Below, piece by piece: positions 34,701-41,502 of a DNA stretch of 64,000 bases (positions are counted from its first letter, which is position 1; every line of letters starts with the position of its first letter). This DNA is from CAYJAZ01 sp964371865 (GTDB lineage Bacteria; Desulfobacterota; Desulfovibrionia; Desulfovibrionales; Desulfovibrionaceae). Under the pieces are notes generated by a model. It did no database searches. It was not told the DNA's origin and saw only the letters and a list, made by a program, of their open reading frames with translations. The translations under genes were made by a program, and so were the position numbers. The DNA lies in contig CAYJOR010000002.1 in assembly GCA_964371865.1 (NCBI GenBank), forward strand, positions 74,483 through 138,482, in the 5' to 3' direction.

Positions 34701-35260
34701 GCGGCTCTTGCCGCGACAGTATAGAACGCCACGAATTATCTTTTAATGGTGAAGAGTTAGAGCTAGAAGATTGTGTTCAATTCCTAGCAGATAAACTTAC
34801 TCTAAAACCTACATTAGAAGGTAAACACTATCTTTATCATACTTCATGCCACCCTGAATGGTCAGGTGTGAAAGCTGTAAAAGGTGGTGGTAAAGCAGCG
34901 AAAGCGTTGGAAAAACTTACAGGTGCAGCAATTAATATTAATACTGGTTGTTGTGGTGAATCTGGTACTGGTGCCTTTTCATCTCCAAAGATTTACAATG
35001 CTATCCGTGAAAGAAAAATGAATAAACTTCAACCTTTACTTGGTGAATATGATAAAAATTTACCAATAGTGGTTGGATGTCCGTCATGTAAAATTGGTGT
35101 AGCGCGCACGCTTATCAATTTGAAAGACAAAAGAGAAGTTGTACATAGTGCTGAATGGCTTGCTGACTCACTTTTAGAAAAAAACTGGCAGCAAACTTTT
35201 CGTACTCAAGCATTAAAAATTAATAATGAAGGCATACGCATCATAGATATGAGTGTATAA
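31706..35260 (+). CDS. Giant FAD / iron-sulfur / CCG-domain oxidoreductase (D-lactate or glycolate dehydrogenase type)
   Basis: An 1184-residue single-chain enzyme. Residues about 130-360 are the PCMH FAD domain (PRGGGSGMTGG near 165, STIGGNVAENSGG), about 400-690 the FAD-oxidase C-terminal domain (HAGDGNCHVNIPVN, GEVSGEHGIGITK), then two [4Fe-4S] sites CTRCGKCKYVCP near 726 and CTGCGRCTSVCP near 788, and two CCG cysteine-rich domains with CCGYPL near 953 and CCGESG near 1082. It combines what are separate GlcD and GlcF-like subunits elsewhere. It probably oxidises a 2-hydroxy acid and feeds electrons to the quinone pool; the substrate is not determined. Strong AAGGAGAG site; ribH follows at 23 bp. 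Confidence 0.88.
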   Translation: MSKGPHISISDKFVVNRILRINIEDFIEWPASVAELATKIALELFLVVYNPFVNVQSVKKSVDARWKDAMPSLAHHYATSIGEGITLFWSAYDAENNFRNELITKLQSILPVECILTRKSALIEASTDATDLRMELPILVVEPATTEQVSELVKVANEMKFALIPRGGGSGMTGGAVPARKRTVIVNLTRLTKIKLDHDNKVLDCEAGVITQHAIEYANARNFLFTVDPASKTASTIGGNVAENSGGPFAFEYGTTLDNLLSWKMVTPTGEIITVNRVNHPRHKILEHEIAKFEVRDQSGGMRSVIELKGDEIRLPGLGKDVTNKALGGLPGMQKEGVDGIITEAKFIIYDKPKFTRVLCLEFYGRSMLPASILIGKLVDLRNVIRENGDYAHLSALEEFNSKYVQAINYQKKSDAHEGMPCSVIIVQVDGDDEYLLDSAVQEILELAKDDKEVEIFAAKDEKEAEIFWEDRHKLSAISKRTSGFKINEDVVIPLNTMPDFAHFLESLNVELAASAYRFALQKVGRLDDFPFEDKDLNKEFSFCSKVVLGEDVPEDLLDEELAMRAILFLDTLKSKYPRLEKKIEEISAYMQSSRVIVASHMHAGDGNCHVNIPVNSNDPHMMHEAEDVAVRVMKKAQEMGGEVSGEHGIGITKINFFAQEKMNALKEFKALVDPREIMNPAKLVQRDLPVKPFTFSFNRLIGDIRESGLADKERLIHLLETVQICTRCGKCKYVCPMVYAEKSYHYHPRNKNIVLGAITEAIYYSQITQGKPSKDLLAELRHLIEHCTGCGRCTSVCPVKITSGDVALALRAFLEDENAGGHPIKHQVLDYLSKDPAKRVPQIAKVAAVGQKVQNKVIGLVPKVWRERFESPLFSNKGPEMGITNLYEALRLDKGGIFTPSNPAKNENGQLKAVFYFPGCGGSLFSRKIALSSIALMLKTGYTVVVPKRHLCCGYPLISSGADGSYKENLERNKVAIQEYLENATKSNLDITKMITACGSCRDSIERHELSFNGEELELEDCVQFLADKLTLKPTLEGKHYLYHTSCHPEWSGVKAVKGGGKAAKALEKLTGAAININTGCCGESGTGAFSSPKIYNAIRERKMNKLQPLLGEYDKNLPIVVGCPSCKIGVARTLINLKDKREVVHSAEWLADSLLEKNWQQTFRTQALKINNEGIRIIDMSV

Positions 35261-35283
35261 GCCAATCAGTAAAAGGATATAAT

Positions 35284-35745
35284 ATGAAAGTCATTGAAGG
35301 AAAACTCCAAGCAGAAGGGTTAAAATTTGCCATCGTAGTTACTCGATTCAACAGCTTCGTTGTTGAAAGATTAGTAGAAGGCGCACAAGATTATCTTATT
35401 CGTCACGGTGCTAACCCAGAAAATATTGATTTAATTCGTATTCCAGGTGCATTTGAACTTCCTGTTGTCTGCCAAAAAGTTGCTCAGAAAAATGAATATG
35501 ATGGAATAATCGCTTTAGGTGCAGTTATTCGTGGATCTACTCCACACTTTGATTTTGTAGCAAATGAAGCAACAAAAGGTTTAGCACAGGTATCATTAAA
35601 TGCCGGAATTCCAGTAGGTTTTGGTTTACTTACAACAGATACAGTTGAACAAGCTATTGATAGAGCTGGTCTTAAAGCCGGAAATAAAGGTGCTGAATCT
35701 GCAGCAGCTGTATTGGAAACCATTAGAGTATTAGAACAAATTTAA
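35284..35745 (+). CDS. ribH: 6,7-dimethyl-8-ribityllumazine synthase
   Basis: A 153-residue protein: TRFNSFVVERLVEGA, IPGAFELPVVCQK and ALGAVIRGSTPHFDFVANEATKGLAQVSLNAGIPVGFGLLTTDT with the catalytic histidine region. The penultimate step of riboflavin synthesis, forming the icosahedral or pentameric lumazine synthase. ribH-nusB-leuS-lptE in this order is, from memory, the Desulfovibrio arrangement. Good ribosome site AAAAGGA. Confidence 0.96.
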   Translation: MKVIEGKLQAEGLKFAIVVTRFNSFVVERLVEGAQDYLIRHGANPENIDLIRIPGAFELPVVCQKVAQKNEYDGIIALGAVIRGSTPHFDFVANEATKGLAQVSLNAGIPVGFGLLTTDTVEQAIDRAGLKAGNKGAESAAAVLETIRVLEQI

Positions 35746-35758
35746 GTAGGAACACATT

Positions 35759-36334
35759 TTGTCAAAACAAAAATATCAAAAAACGTCTCGCTCTCAAGCA
35801 AGAGCATTAGCTTTCCAAATCCTCTATAGCTTAGAATTTACAAGTATCCACTCACTAGGGGATTTAAGACAAGCATTTGTTTCAGCCCCTCGTGTGAAAG
35901 TGACTTATTCAGAACCTGAATTGGAAGATCTCGACATTACTCCAGAGAACGAAGAAGATACCATGGTTTTTCTTCCAAAAGTAGATTCTTTACCTGCACA
36001 TGAAAATGATACTGTAGAAGATACGAATGAAAACGTTATTCCTACAGGCTTTGCTTGGGAATTAGTTGATGGTGTATGGTCTAATGTAGACGAAATAGAT
36101 TCAACCATTAAAGAATACGCAAAAAACTGGAAAATCAACAGATTAGGAAGAATTGAGCTAACTGTATTACGTATAGCTTTGTTTGAAATGCTTTATCGTG
36201 ATGACATTCCAGCAAAAGTATCTATCACAGAAGCTCTTGAATTAACAAATCAATTTGCTGAATTCAAAGCTCGTTCATTTATCAACGGACTCCTTGATGC
36301 CGTTCATAAAAACAAACTCAAAGAAAACTCATAG
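35759..36334 (+). CDS. nusB: Transcription antitermination factor NusB with acidic insertion (TTG start)
   Basis: A 191-residue protein. SQARALAFQILYSLEF opens the fold, and the C-terminal half (NWKINRLGRIELTVLRIALFEMLYRDDIPAKVSITEALELTNQFAEFKARSFINGLLDAV) is classic NusB. NusB binds boxA with S10 in rRNA antitermination. Between them, about residues 38-95 form a low-complexity acidic segment (PELEDLDITPENEEDTM..., ENDTVEDTNEN), making the protein roughly 50 residues longer than E. coli NusB. TTG is the only start that keeps the first helix, with TAGGA upstream. Confidence 0.94.
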   Translation: MSKQKYQKTSRSQARALAFQILYSLEFTSIHSLGDLRQAFVSAPRVKVTYSEPELEDLDITPENEEDTMVFLPKVDSLPAHENDTVEDTNENVIPTGFAWELVDGVWSNVDEIDSTIKEYAKNWKINRLGRIELTVLRIALFEMLYRDDIPAKVSITEALELTNQFAEFKARSFINGLLDAVHKNKLKENS

Positions 36335-36346
36335 ACAGAGGATATT

Positions 36347-38863
36347 ATGCCCCTTTCACAACAATACGATCATCAACATATAGAAGAAAAATGGCAAAGT
36401 ATTTGGAAAGAAAAATCTACGTACAAAGCTGTTGATTTTAGCCCTAAACCTAAATATTATTTACTAGAAATGCTTCCATATCCATCTGGTAACATTCATA
36501 TGGGTCATGTTCGCAACTACTCTATTGGTGATGTTGTGGCAAGGCATAAACGCATGCAAGGCTTCAATGTTCTTCACCCTATGGGTTGGGATGCTTTTGG
36601 TCTTCCTGCTGAAAATGCTGCTATCAAAAATGCTACTCATCCAGCAAAATGGACATACGCAAATATTGATAATATGCGCGTGCAGCTTAAAAGATTAGGC
36701 TATTCATACGACTGGGAACGTGAAATTGCTACTTGTCACCCAGAATATTACAGATTTGAACAGCTTTTCTTCTTGCGTATGCTTGAAAAAGGTATTGCAT
36801 ATCGTAAAAATGCTATGCAAAACTGGTGTTCATCATGTAATACCGTACTCGCAAATGAACAAGTAGAGGAAGGCCTCTGCTGGAGATGTGATACCGTTGT
36901 TGAGCAAAAAGAAATGACTCAATGGTTCTTACGTATCACAGACTATGCAGAAGAACTTCTCAAAGATTTAGACCTATTAGAGAATGGATGGCCTGAACGT
37001 GTTATCTCAATGCAACGCAACTGGATAGGAAAAAGTACAGGTGCTGAAATTGATTTTACACTAGAAAATTCTGATATAAAAATCCCTGTTTTCACAACTA
37101 GACCAGATACTCTTTTCGGTGTAACTTTCCTTACAATTGCTCCAGAACATAAATTAGTTCAGGAACTTATAAAGAATGCTCCAAATAAAGCAGAAATTGA
37201 AGCCTTTATCGAAAAAGTTGCTTCAATGGATAAAATCGACCGTCAATCCGATAGCTTGGAAAAAGATGGAATCTTTACTGGTTCTTACGTAACTCACCCA
37301 CTAACAAATGAACAAGTGCCTGTATGGCTTGGAAATTTTGTTCTTGCTGAATACGGCACAGGTGCAGTTATGGGCGTTCCGGCGCATGACCAGCGTGACT
37401 TCCTCTTCGCTAAAAAATTCAACCTTGATATCAAAGTTGTAATCACTCCTGAAAATGAAGTTCTTGATGTAAACTCAATGACTGAAGCTATGACAGGCGA
37501 AGGAATTCTAATAAATTCAACAAACTATCAGCAGCTTGATAAAGTGCAGAATAATGAAGCAAAAGAACTCATTGTTGCAGAACTTGAAAAGCTAGCTCTA
37601 GGAAAGAAAACTGTAAACTTCCGTCTTCGTGATTGGAATATCTCACGTCAGCGTTATTGGGGCTCGCCAATTCCTGTACTCTATTGTGATGATTGCGGAA
37701 TTGTTCCTGTAGCTGAAAAAGATTTGCCTGTAATGCTTCCTCTTGATGTTCAAGTAAATCCGGATGGGCGTTCGCCACTTCCTGATAGCGAAAATTTCTT
37801 CCATACTCCATGCCCTAAATGTGGAAAAATGGCACGTAGAGAAACTGATACAATGGATACTTTTGTTGAATCATCATGGTATTTTACCAGATATGTTGAC
37901 CCGCGTAATACAGATGAAGCTGTGAATAAAGATATCGCTTCTTACTGGATGCCTGTTGATCAATATATTGGCGGTGTTGAGCATGCTATATTGCACTTAC
38001 TTTATGCCCGTTTCTTTACAAAAGTTCTTCGTGACACCGGATTCTATCCTGCTGATTTAGCAGAGCCTTTTGCAAAACTTCTTACTCAAGGTATGGTTTT
38101 GAAAGATGGCACAAAAATGTCTAAATCTAAAGGGAACGTTGTTGACCCTACCGAAATGATTAAACTTTTTGGTGCTGATACCGTTCGTCTCTTCTGCTTG
38201 TTCGCGGCTCCACCAGAGCGTGATTTTGACTGGAGTGAAACCGGTATTGAAGGTGCTTTCCGTTTCTTAAGTCGTGTTTGGAGACTCTGTGCTGAATTGC
38301 AAGATAGCCTCTCACCTGTTCTTCCTGCCTCGTTTGTAGAAGCTACAAATCCTCTTGCAAAAGAATTGCGCTTTAAAGAGCATAGCACAATAAAAAAAGT
38401 AACTGAAGATTTAAGTAATAAATTCCAGTTCAATACAGCGATTGCTGCTATTATGGAATTTGTAAATACTCTTTATACATCTAAAGATGAACTTGTTAAA
38501 TCTGAAGAAGGCAAACAGGCTTTATCATCAAGTGTTGCAACTCTTCTCACCTTACTTTCTCCTATTACTCCGCATATTTGTGAAGAAATTTGGGAATCTG
38601 TAGGGAATACATCAGTTTTATCAGGTATGCCTTACCCAACTTTTGACCCTAAAGCTCTTGAAAAAGATACTGTAACTTTAGTTGTTCAAATCAACGGTAA
38701 ACTACGTGGTAAAATGGATGTACCAGCACAAATTAATTCTAAAGAAGCTGAGGAACTTGCTCTTGCCGATCCTAATGTATCTAAGCACTTGGATAATTTA
38801 GCGATTGTAAAAGTTATTGTTGTTCCTCAAAAACTTATTAATATTGTAGCAAAACCAAAATAA
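36347..38863 (+). CDS. leuS: Leucyl-tRNA synthetase
   Basis: An 838-residue class Ia synthetase: PYPSGNIHMGHVRNYSIGD with the HIGH-type motif near 48-51, editing domain with TTRPDTLFGVTFL, zinc-binding CDDCGIVPV and CPKCGKM segments, and KMSKSKGNVVDP near 589. The C-terminal domain VTLVVQINGKLRGKMDVPA is complete. Bacterial type, intact. Twelve bases after nusB and four before lptE, so one transcript. Confidence 0.97.
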   Translation: MPLSQQYDHQHIEEKWQSIWKEKSTYKAVDFSPKPKYYLLEMLPYPSGNIHMGHVRNYSIGDVVARHKRMQGFNVLHPMGWDAFGLPAENAAIKNATHPAKWTYANIDNMRVQLKRLGYSYDWEREIATCHPEYYRFEQLFFLRMLEKGIAYRKNAMQNWCSSCNTVLANEQVEEGLCWRCDTVVEQKEMTQWFLRITDYAEELLKDLDLLENGWPERVISMQRNWIGKSTGAEIDFTLENSDIKIPVFTTRPDTLFGVTFLTIAPEHKLVQELIKNAPNKAEIEAFIEKVASMDKIDRQSDSLEKDGIFTGSYVTHPLTNEQVPVWLGNFVLAEYGTGAVMGVPAHDQRDFLFAKKFNLDIKVVITPENEVLDVNSMTEAMTGEGILINSTNYQQLDKVQNNEAKELIVAELEKLALGKKTVNFRLRDWNISRQRYWGSPIPVLYCDDCGIVPVAEKDLPVMLPLDVQVNPDGRSPLPDSENFFHTPCPKCGKMARRETDTMDTFVESSWYFTRYVDPRNTDEAVNKDIASYWMPVDQYIGGVEHAILHLLYARFFTKVLRDTGFYPADLAEPFAKLLTQGMVLKDGTKMSKSKGNVVDPTEMIKLFGADTVRLFCLFAAPPERDFDWSETGIEGAFRFLSRVWRLCAELQDSLSPVLPASFVEATNPLAKELRFKEHSTIKKVTEDLSNKFQFNTAIAAIMEFVNTLYTSKDELVKSEEGKQALSSSVATLLTLLSPITPHICEEIWESVGNTSVLSGMPYPTFDPKALEKDTVTLVVQINGKLRGKMDVPAQINSKEAEELALADPNVSKHLDNLAIVKVIVVPQKLINIVAKPK

Positions 38864-38867
38864 TATT

Positions 38868-39371
38868 ATGAAAAAACTTCACTTTTTCTTACTTTCCTTA
38901 TTGTTGCTCTCTTTAACTGCATGCGGTTATCAAGTGCATAATCTTCAGGGTTCTCCACAGCAAAGCATACTCGGTAACGGTTCTGCAACTGTGAGTATTG
39001 GTACTATTGAACAATCTTCTTTATATCCTTGGGTACCCTACTTTATCACGACGACTTTACGAGATGAAATATCTCTAAGGCAGATTGCAAAATGGGAAAG
39101 TTTTGAAAGAAGTGACTACCTTATAAATGTAAACTTAAGTGCAATGAGAATTAGAGCTTTTGACGATAGCTACATAAACGAATCTGAAATTTCATCAGCA
39201 TCTGTAGTGATAAGCCTAAGTATTCATGAATCAAAAACCGGAAGATCGGTGTGGAGTACTCAAGTAAATTACACAGAAAACTATGAAAATCCCCGCGAAG
39301 ACGCCGCAATTCGTGAAGTTATTGAAGAAGCTTTAAAAATTGCAATGGATAATCTTCAGGCAACATTCTAA
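38868..39371 (+). CDS. lptE: LptE-like LPS-assembly lipoprotein
   Basis: A 167-residue lipoprotein: MKKLHFFLLSLLLLSLTACGYQ has a lipobox LTAC|G followed by the GYQ that opens LptE mature proteins; TVSIGTIEQSSLYPWVPYFITTTLRDEI and the late SVWSTQVNYTENYENPREDAAIREVIEEAL match the family's alpha-beta fold. It would plug the LptD barrel and help insert lipopolysaccharide. Position after leuS is typical in many proteobacteria. Start has no clear Shine-Dalgarno, suggesting coupling to leuS. Confidence 0.85.
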   Translation: MKKLHFFLLSLLLLSLTACGYQVHNLQGSPQQSILGNGSATVSIGTIEQSSLYPWVPYFITTTLRDEISLRQIAKWESFERSDYLINVNLSAMRIRAFDDSYINESEISSASVVISLSIHESKTGRSVWSTQVNYTENYENPREDAAIREVIEEALKIAMDNLQATF

Positions 39372-39410
39372 TAATTAACAAGCATTTAAGGCTAACAACT
39401 GGGAGTTATT

Positions 39411-40166
39411 ATGTTCATTTATCTTCCAATTATTTTTCTTCTATGTGCAATACTATTAAAGGCTAAATCATCACAAGCAATGGAAACAACACAAAGAATA
39501 ACTCAAAATCTCACACCTACTGAAGCCCTTGAAGAACTCATCAATGGTAATGAAAGATATATCAATGATTTAAGTACACACTTTACTGAGAATGCTATAC
39601 GTCGTCAGCATACTGCTCTTCACGGTCAATATCCTATAGCTACTGTGCTTGCATGCTCTGATGCAAGAATGCCAGTTGAAACTATTATGGATCAAGGTAA
39701 TGGGGATATATTTGTTATTCGTGTTGCAGGAAACATTGTAGGTGATCAAGTACTTGGAAGTATTGATTATTCTCTAACAGCTCTTGACGTGCCACTTATC
39801 TTAGTGCTTGGGCATACGCAATGTGGAGCTATTAGTTCTGCTGTAGATGCAATGTATGCAAATCAAGAGTTCACCCCACATATTAAAAGTCTTTTAACAC
39901 CCCTTCTTCCACTTGCCGAAGAACAATGCTCTTGCCACCCTAACCCAACATCTGATGAACTTTCATCATTAAAAGAACAACTTATTTTTCAAAATGTTTG
40001 GAAGGAAGTGAGTGAAATTATTCGCTCAAGCAAAGCTGTACGTGAACGAATTCGTGCTAATAAACTGATGGTAGTTGGTGCTGTTTACGATATACAAACT
40101 GGTGAAGTTGGTTGGCTTGGAACTCACCAAAGAGAAGCTATTATTCTTTCTGAATATGATGACTAG
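39411..40166 (+). CDS. Beta-class carbonic anhydrase with N-terminal export signal
   Basis: A 251-residue enzyme. The zinc site is Cys and Asp-Arg in LACSDARMPVE plus GHTQCGAI (HXXC); VIRVAGNIVGD and VLGSIDYSLTALDVPLILVLGH complete the fold. Interconverts CO2 and bicarbonate. The first 24 residues (FIYLPIIFLLCAILLKAKSSQA) look like a cleavable signal, so the enzyme is probably periplasmic, unlike most beta carbonic anhydrases. Good GGGAG ribosome site. Followed by a strong terminator. Confidence 0.93.
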   Translation: MFIYLPIIFLLCAILLKAKSSQAMETTQRITQNLTPTEALEELINGNERYINDLSTHFTENAIRRQHTALHGQYPIATVLACSDARMPVETIMDQGNGDIFVIRVAGNIVGDQVLGSIDYSLTALDVPLILVLGHTQCGAISSAVDAMYANQEFTPHIKSLLTPLLPLAEEQCSCHPNPTSDELSSLKEQLIFQNVWKEVSEIIRSSKAVRERIRANKLMVVGAVYDIQTGEVGWLGTHQREAIILSEYDD

Positions 40167-40185
40167 GAATAACTTTAGTTATGTG

Positions 40186-40219
40186 AAGTGCAACTTTTAG
40201 GAGTTGCACTTTTCTTTTA
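40186..40219 (+). terminator. Intrinsic terminator after carbonic anhydrase
   Basis: AAGTGCAAC-TTTTAGGA-GTTGCACTT perfect 9-bp stem followed by a T-rich run. Confidence 0.88.
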
Positions 40220-40239
40220 TTCTTTTTTGACTCCTTAAT

Positions 40240-40255
40240 TGGTATATAATTTGCA
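40240..40255 (+). promoter_or_regulatory. Possible sigma-54 promoter upstream of the murein-hydrolase-like gene
   Basis: TGGTATATAATTTGCA keeps GG and GC at 12-base spacing with two changes (C to T, C to T). It contains TATAAT, so a sigma-70 -10 element without a good -35 is an alternative. Confidence 0.4.
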
Positions 40256-40290
40256 GTATAATAAATAGCAAATACTTTCGAGGAGGCAAT

Positions 40291-41328
40291 ATGATTCCCT
40301 CAAAACCACTTTTTATTAGAGATAGTGTGTCTTTACCTGATTATGAGAGTCTTATAAGAAAACAAAGGCAAACTCTCGATAATCAAAATTCTGACACTTT
40401 CGCTCAAATGTTAAGCTCTTCATCACAAGAAAATGAGAGCCACTCTCAAGCTACATCTTTAGTTGAAACAAAAAAAACAACACCAGAAGTTGAAAACTCA
40501 GTAACTGAAAAACCTATAGGCATTCCCCTTCATAGTAGTGGAATTGAAATTCTAACAAAACGCCCAATAGGAATCACCCCAACGGCTATGATGCTCGATA
40601 GTCAATCACTACAAATTCTTACTCGATTGACTGAAAGAAAATCTTCAGGATTAAGGCTTACCACTCAAGAAGATTTCATAGAATCAGCAAAGCTTTCACA
40701 AAAAACTACTACGGCAGCGGACTACTATGTCTCTAACAATCCACTTGGTAAGTTGTCGGCTAAGTATGAATCTGGTACACAGGGCATTTCTGCTATTGGC
40801 TATGACAGAGTAGGTGGAACTTCTTACGGTAAATATCAAATTGCGTCAAAAGTAGGCACATTCAATGACTTTATTAATTTCTTAGAAACTGAAGCCCCTG
40901 ATATAGCAGAACAGCTTACTAATGCTGGTACTGCCAATACTGGTTCTCGATCAGGTGCTGTTCCTGAAGCATGGAAAGAAGTTGCTGCAAGTGACCCTAA
41001 AAGATTTGGTGAACTTCAAGAAGAATTTATAAAGAAAACTCACTACAATCCTGCTTATAACAGTATAAAAGATACTGGAATTGATACTGATTCTGAAATT
41101 ATTAAGCAAGTAGTGTGGTCAACTGCTGTTCAGCATGGTGCTACCGGCGCAAAAAGGATTTTTGACCAAGCTCTTAAAAATATTGACACCTTAGATGAAA
41201 AATCTTTCATCACAGAAGTTTACGAGTTAAGAGCAAATCAATTCTCTTCTTCAAGCTCAAGTGTACGTAGTTCTGTTCAAAACAGGCTTATTGCTGAAAA
41301 AAATGATGCTCTTAAAGAATTAGCTTAG
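40291..41328 (+). CDS. Protein with VgrG3-like murein hydrolase (lysozyme-type) domain
   Basis: A 345-residue protein with no signal peptide or membrane helix. Residues 1 to about 130 are low-complexity (DTFAQMLSSSSQENE). From about 148, LSAKYESGTQGISAIGYDRVGGTSYGKYQIAS, then VPEAWKEVAASDPKRFGELQEEFIKKTHYNPAY, closely follows the C-terminal muramidase domain of Vibrio VgrG3 and phage relatives; the Glu in KYESG would be catalytic. Without a Sec signal it may be exported by the flagellar or another dedicated system; the possible sigma-54 promoter would fit flagellar control, but that is inference. Strong GAGGAGG site; single gene. Confidence 0.75.
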   Translation: MIPSKPLFIRDSVSLPDYESLIRKQRQTLDNQNSDTFAQMLSSSSQENESHSQATSLVETKKTTPEVENSVTEKPIGIPLHSSGIEILTKRPIGITPTAMMLDSQSLQILTRLTERKSSGLRLTTQEDFIESAKLSQKTTTAADYYVSNNPLGKLSAKYESGTQGISAIGYDRVGGTSYGKYQIASKVGTFNDFINFLETEAPDIAEQLTNAGTANTGSRSGAVPEAWKEVAASDPKRFGELQEEFIKKTHYNPAYNSIKDTGIDTDSEIIKQVVWSTAVQHGATGAKRIFDQALKNIDTLDEKSFITEVYELRANQFSSSSSSVRSSVQNRLIAEKNDALKELA

Positions 41329-41502
41329 TGTAAAGTGATTTTAAACATAATAAAATTTATTTAAAACTTTATTTATCTCTAAAGTTTTCTGTCTTTTATA
41401 CGTTTTAAATTAAACGAGCGTAAATTTAATTTTCCCAACTTTATAGGGTAAGATAAATAGAAACATTTCTGCTATAGAAAAGACTTTTTAAAAGAGGCAA
41501 AT

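Noticed and set aside
41400..41460. Possible sigma-28 (flagellar) promoter upstream of the chemoreceptor
   Set aside because: No pair of elements with acceptable spacing and sequence to the sigma-28 consensus could be found.
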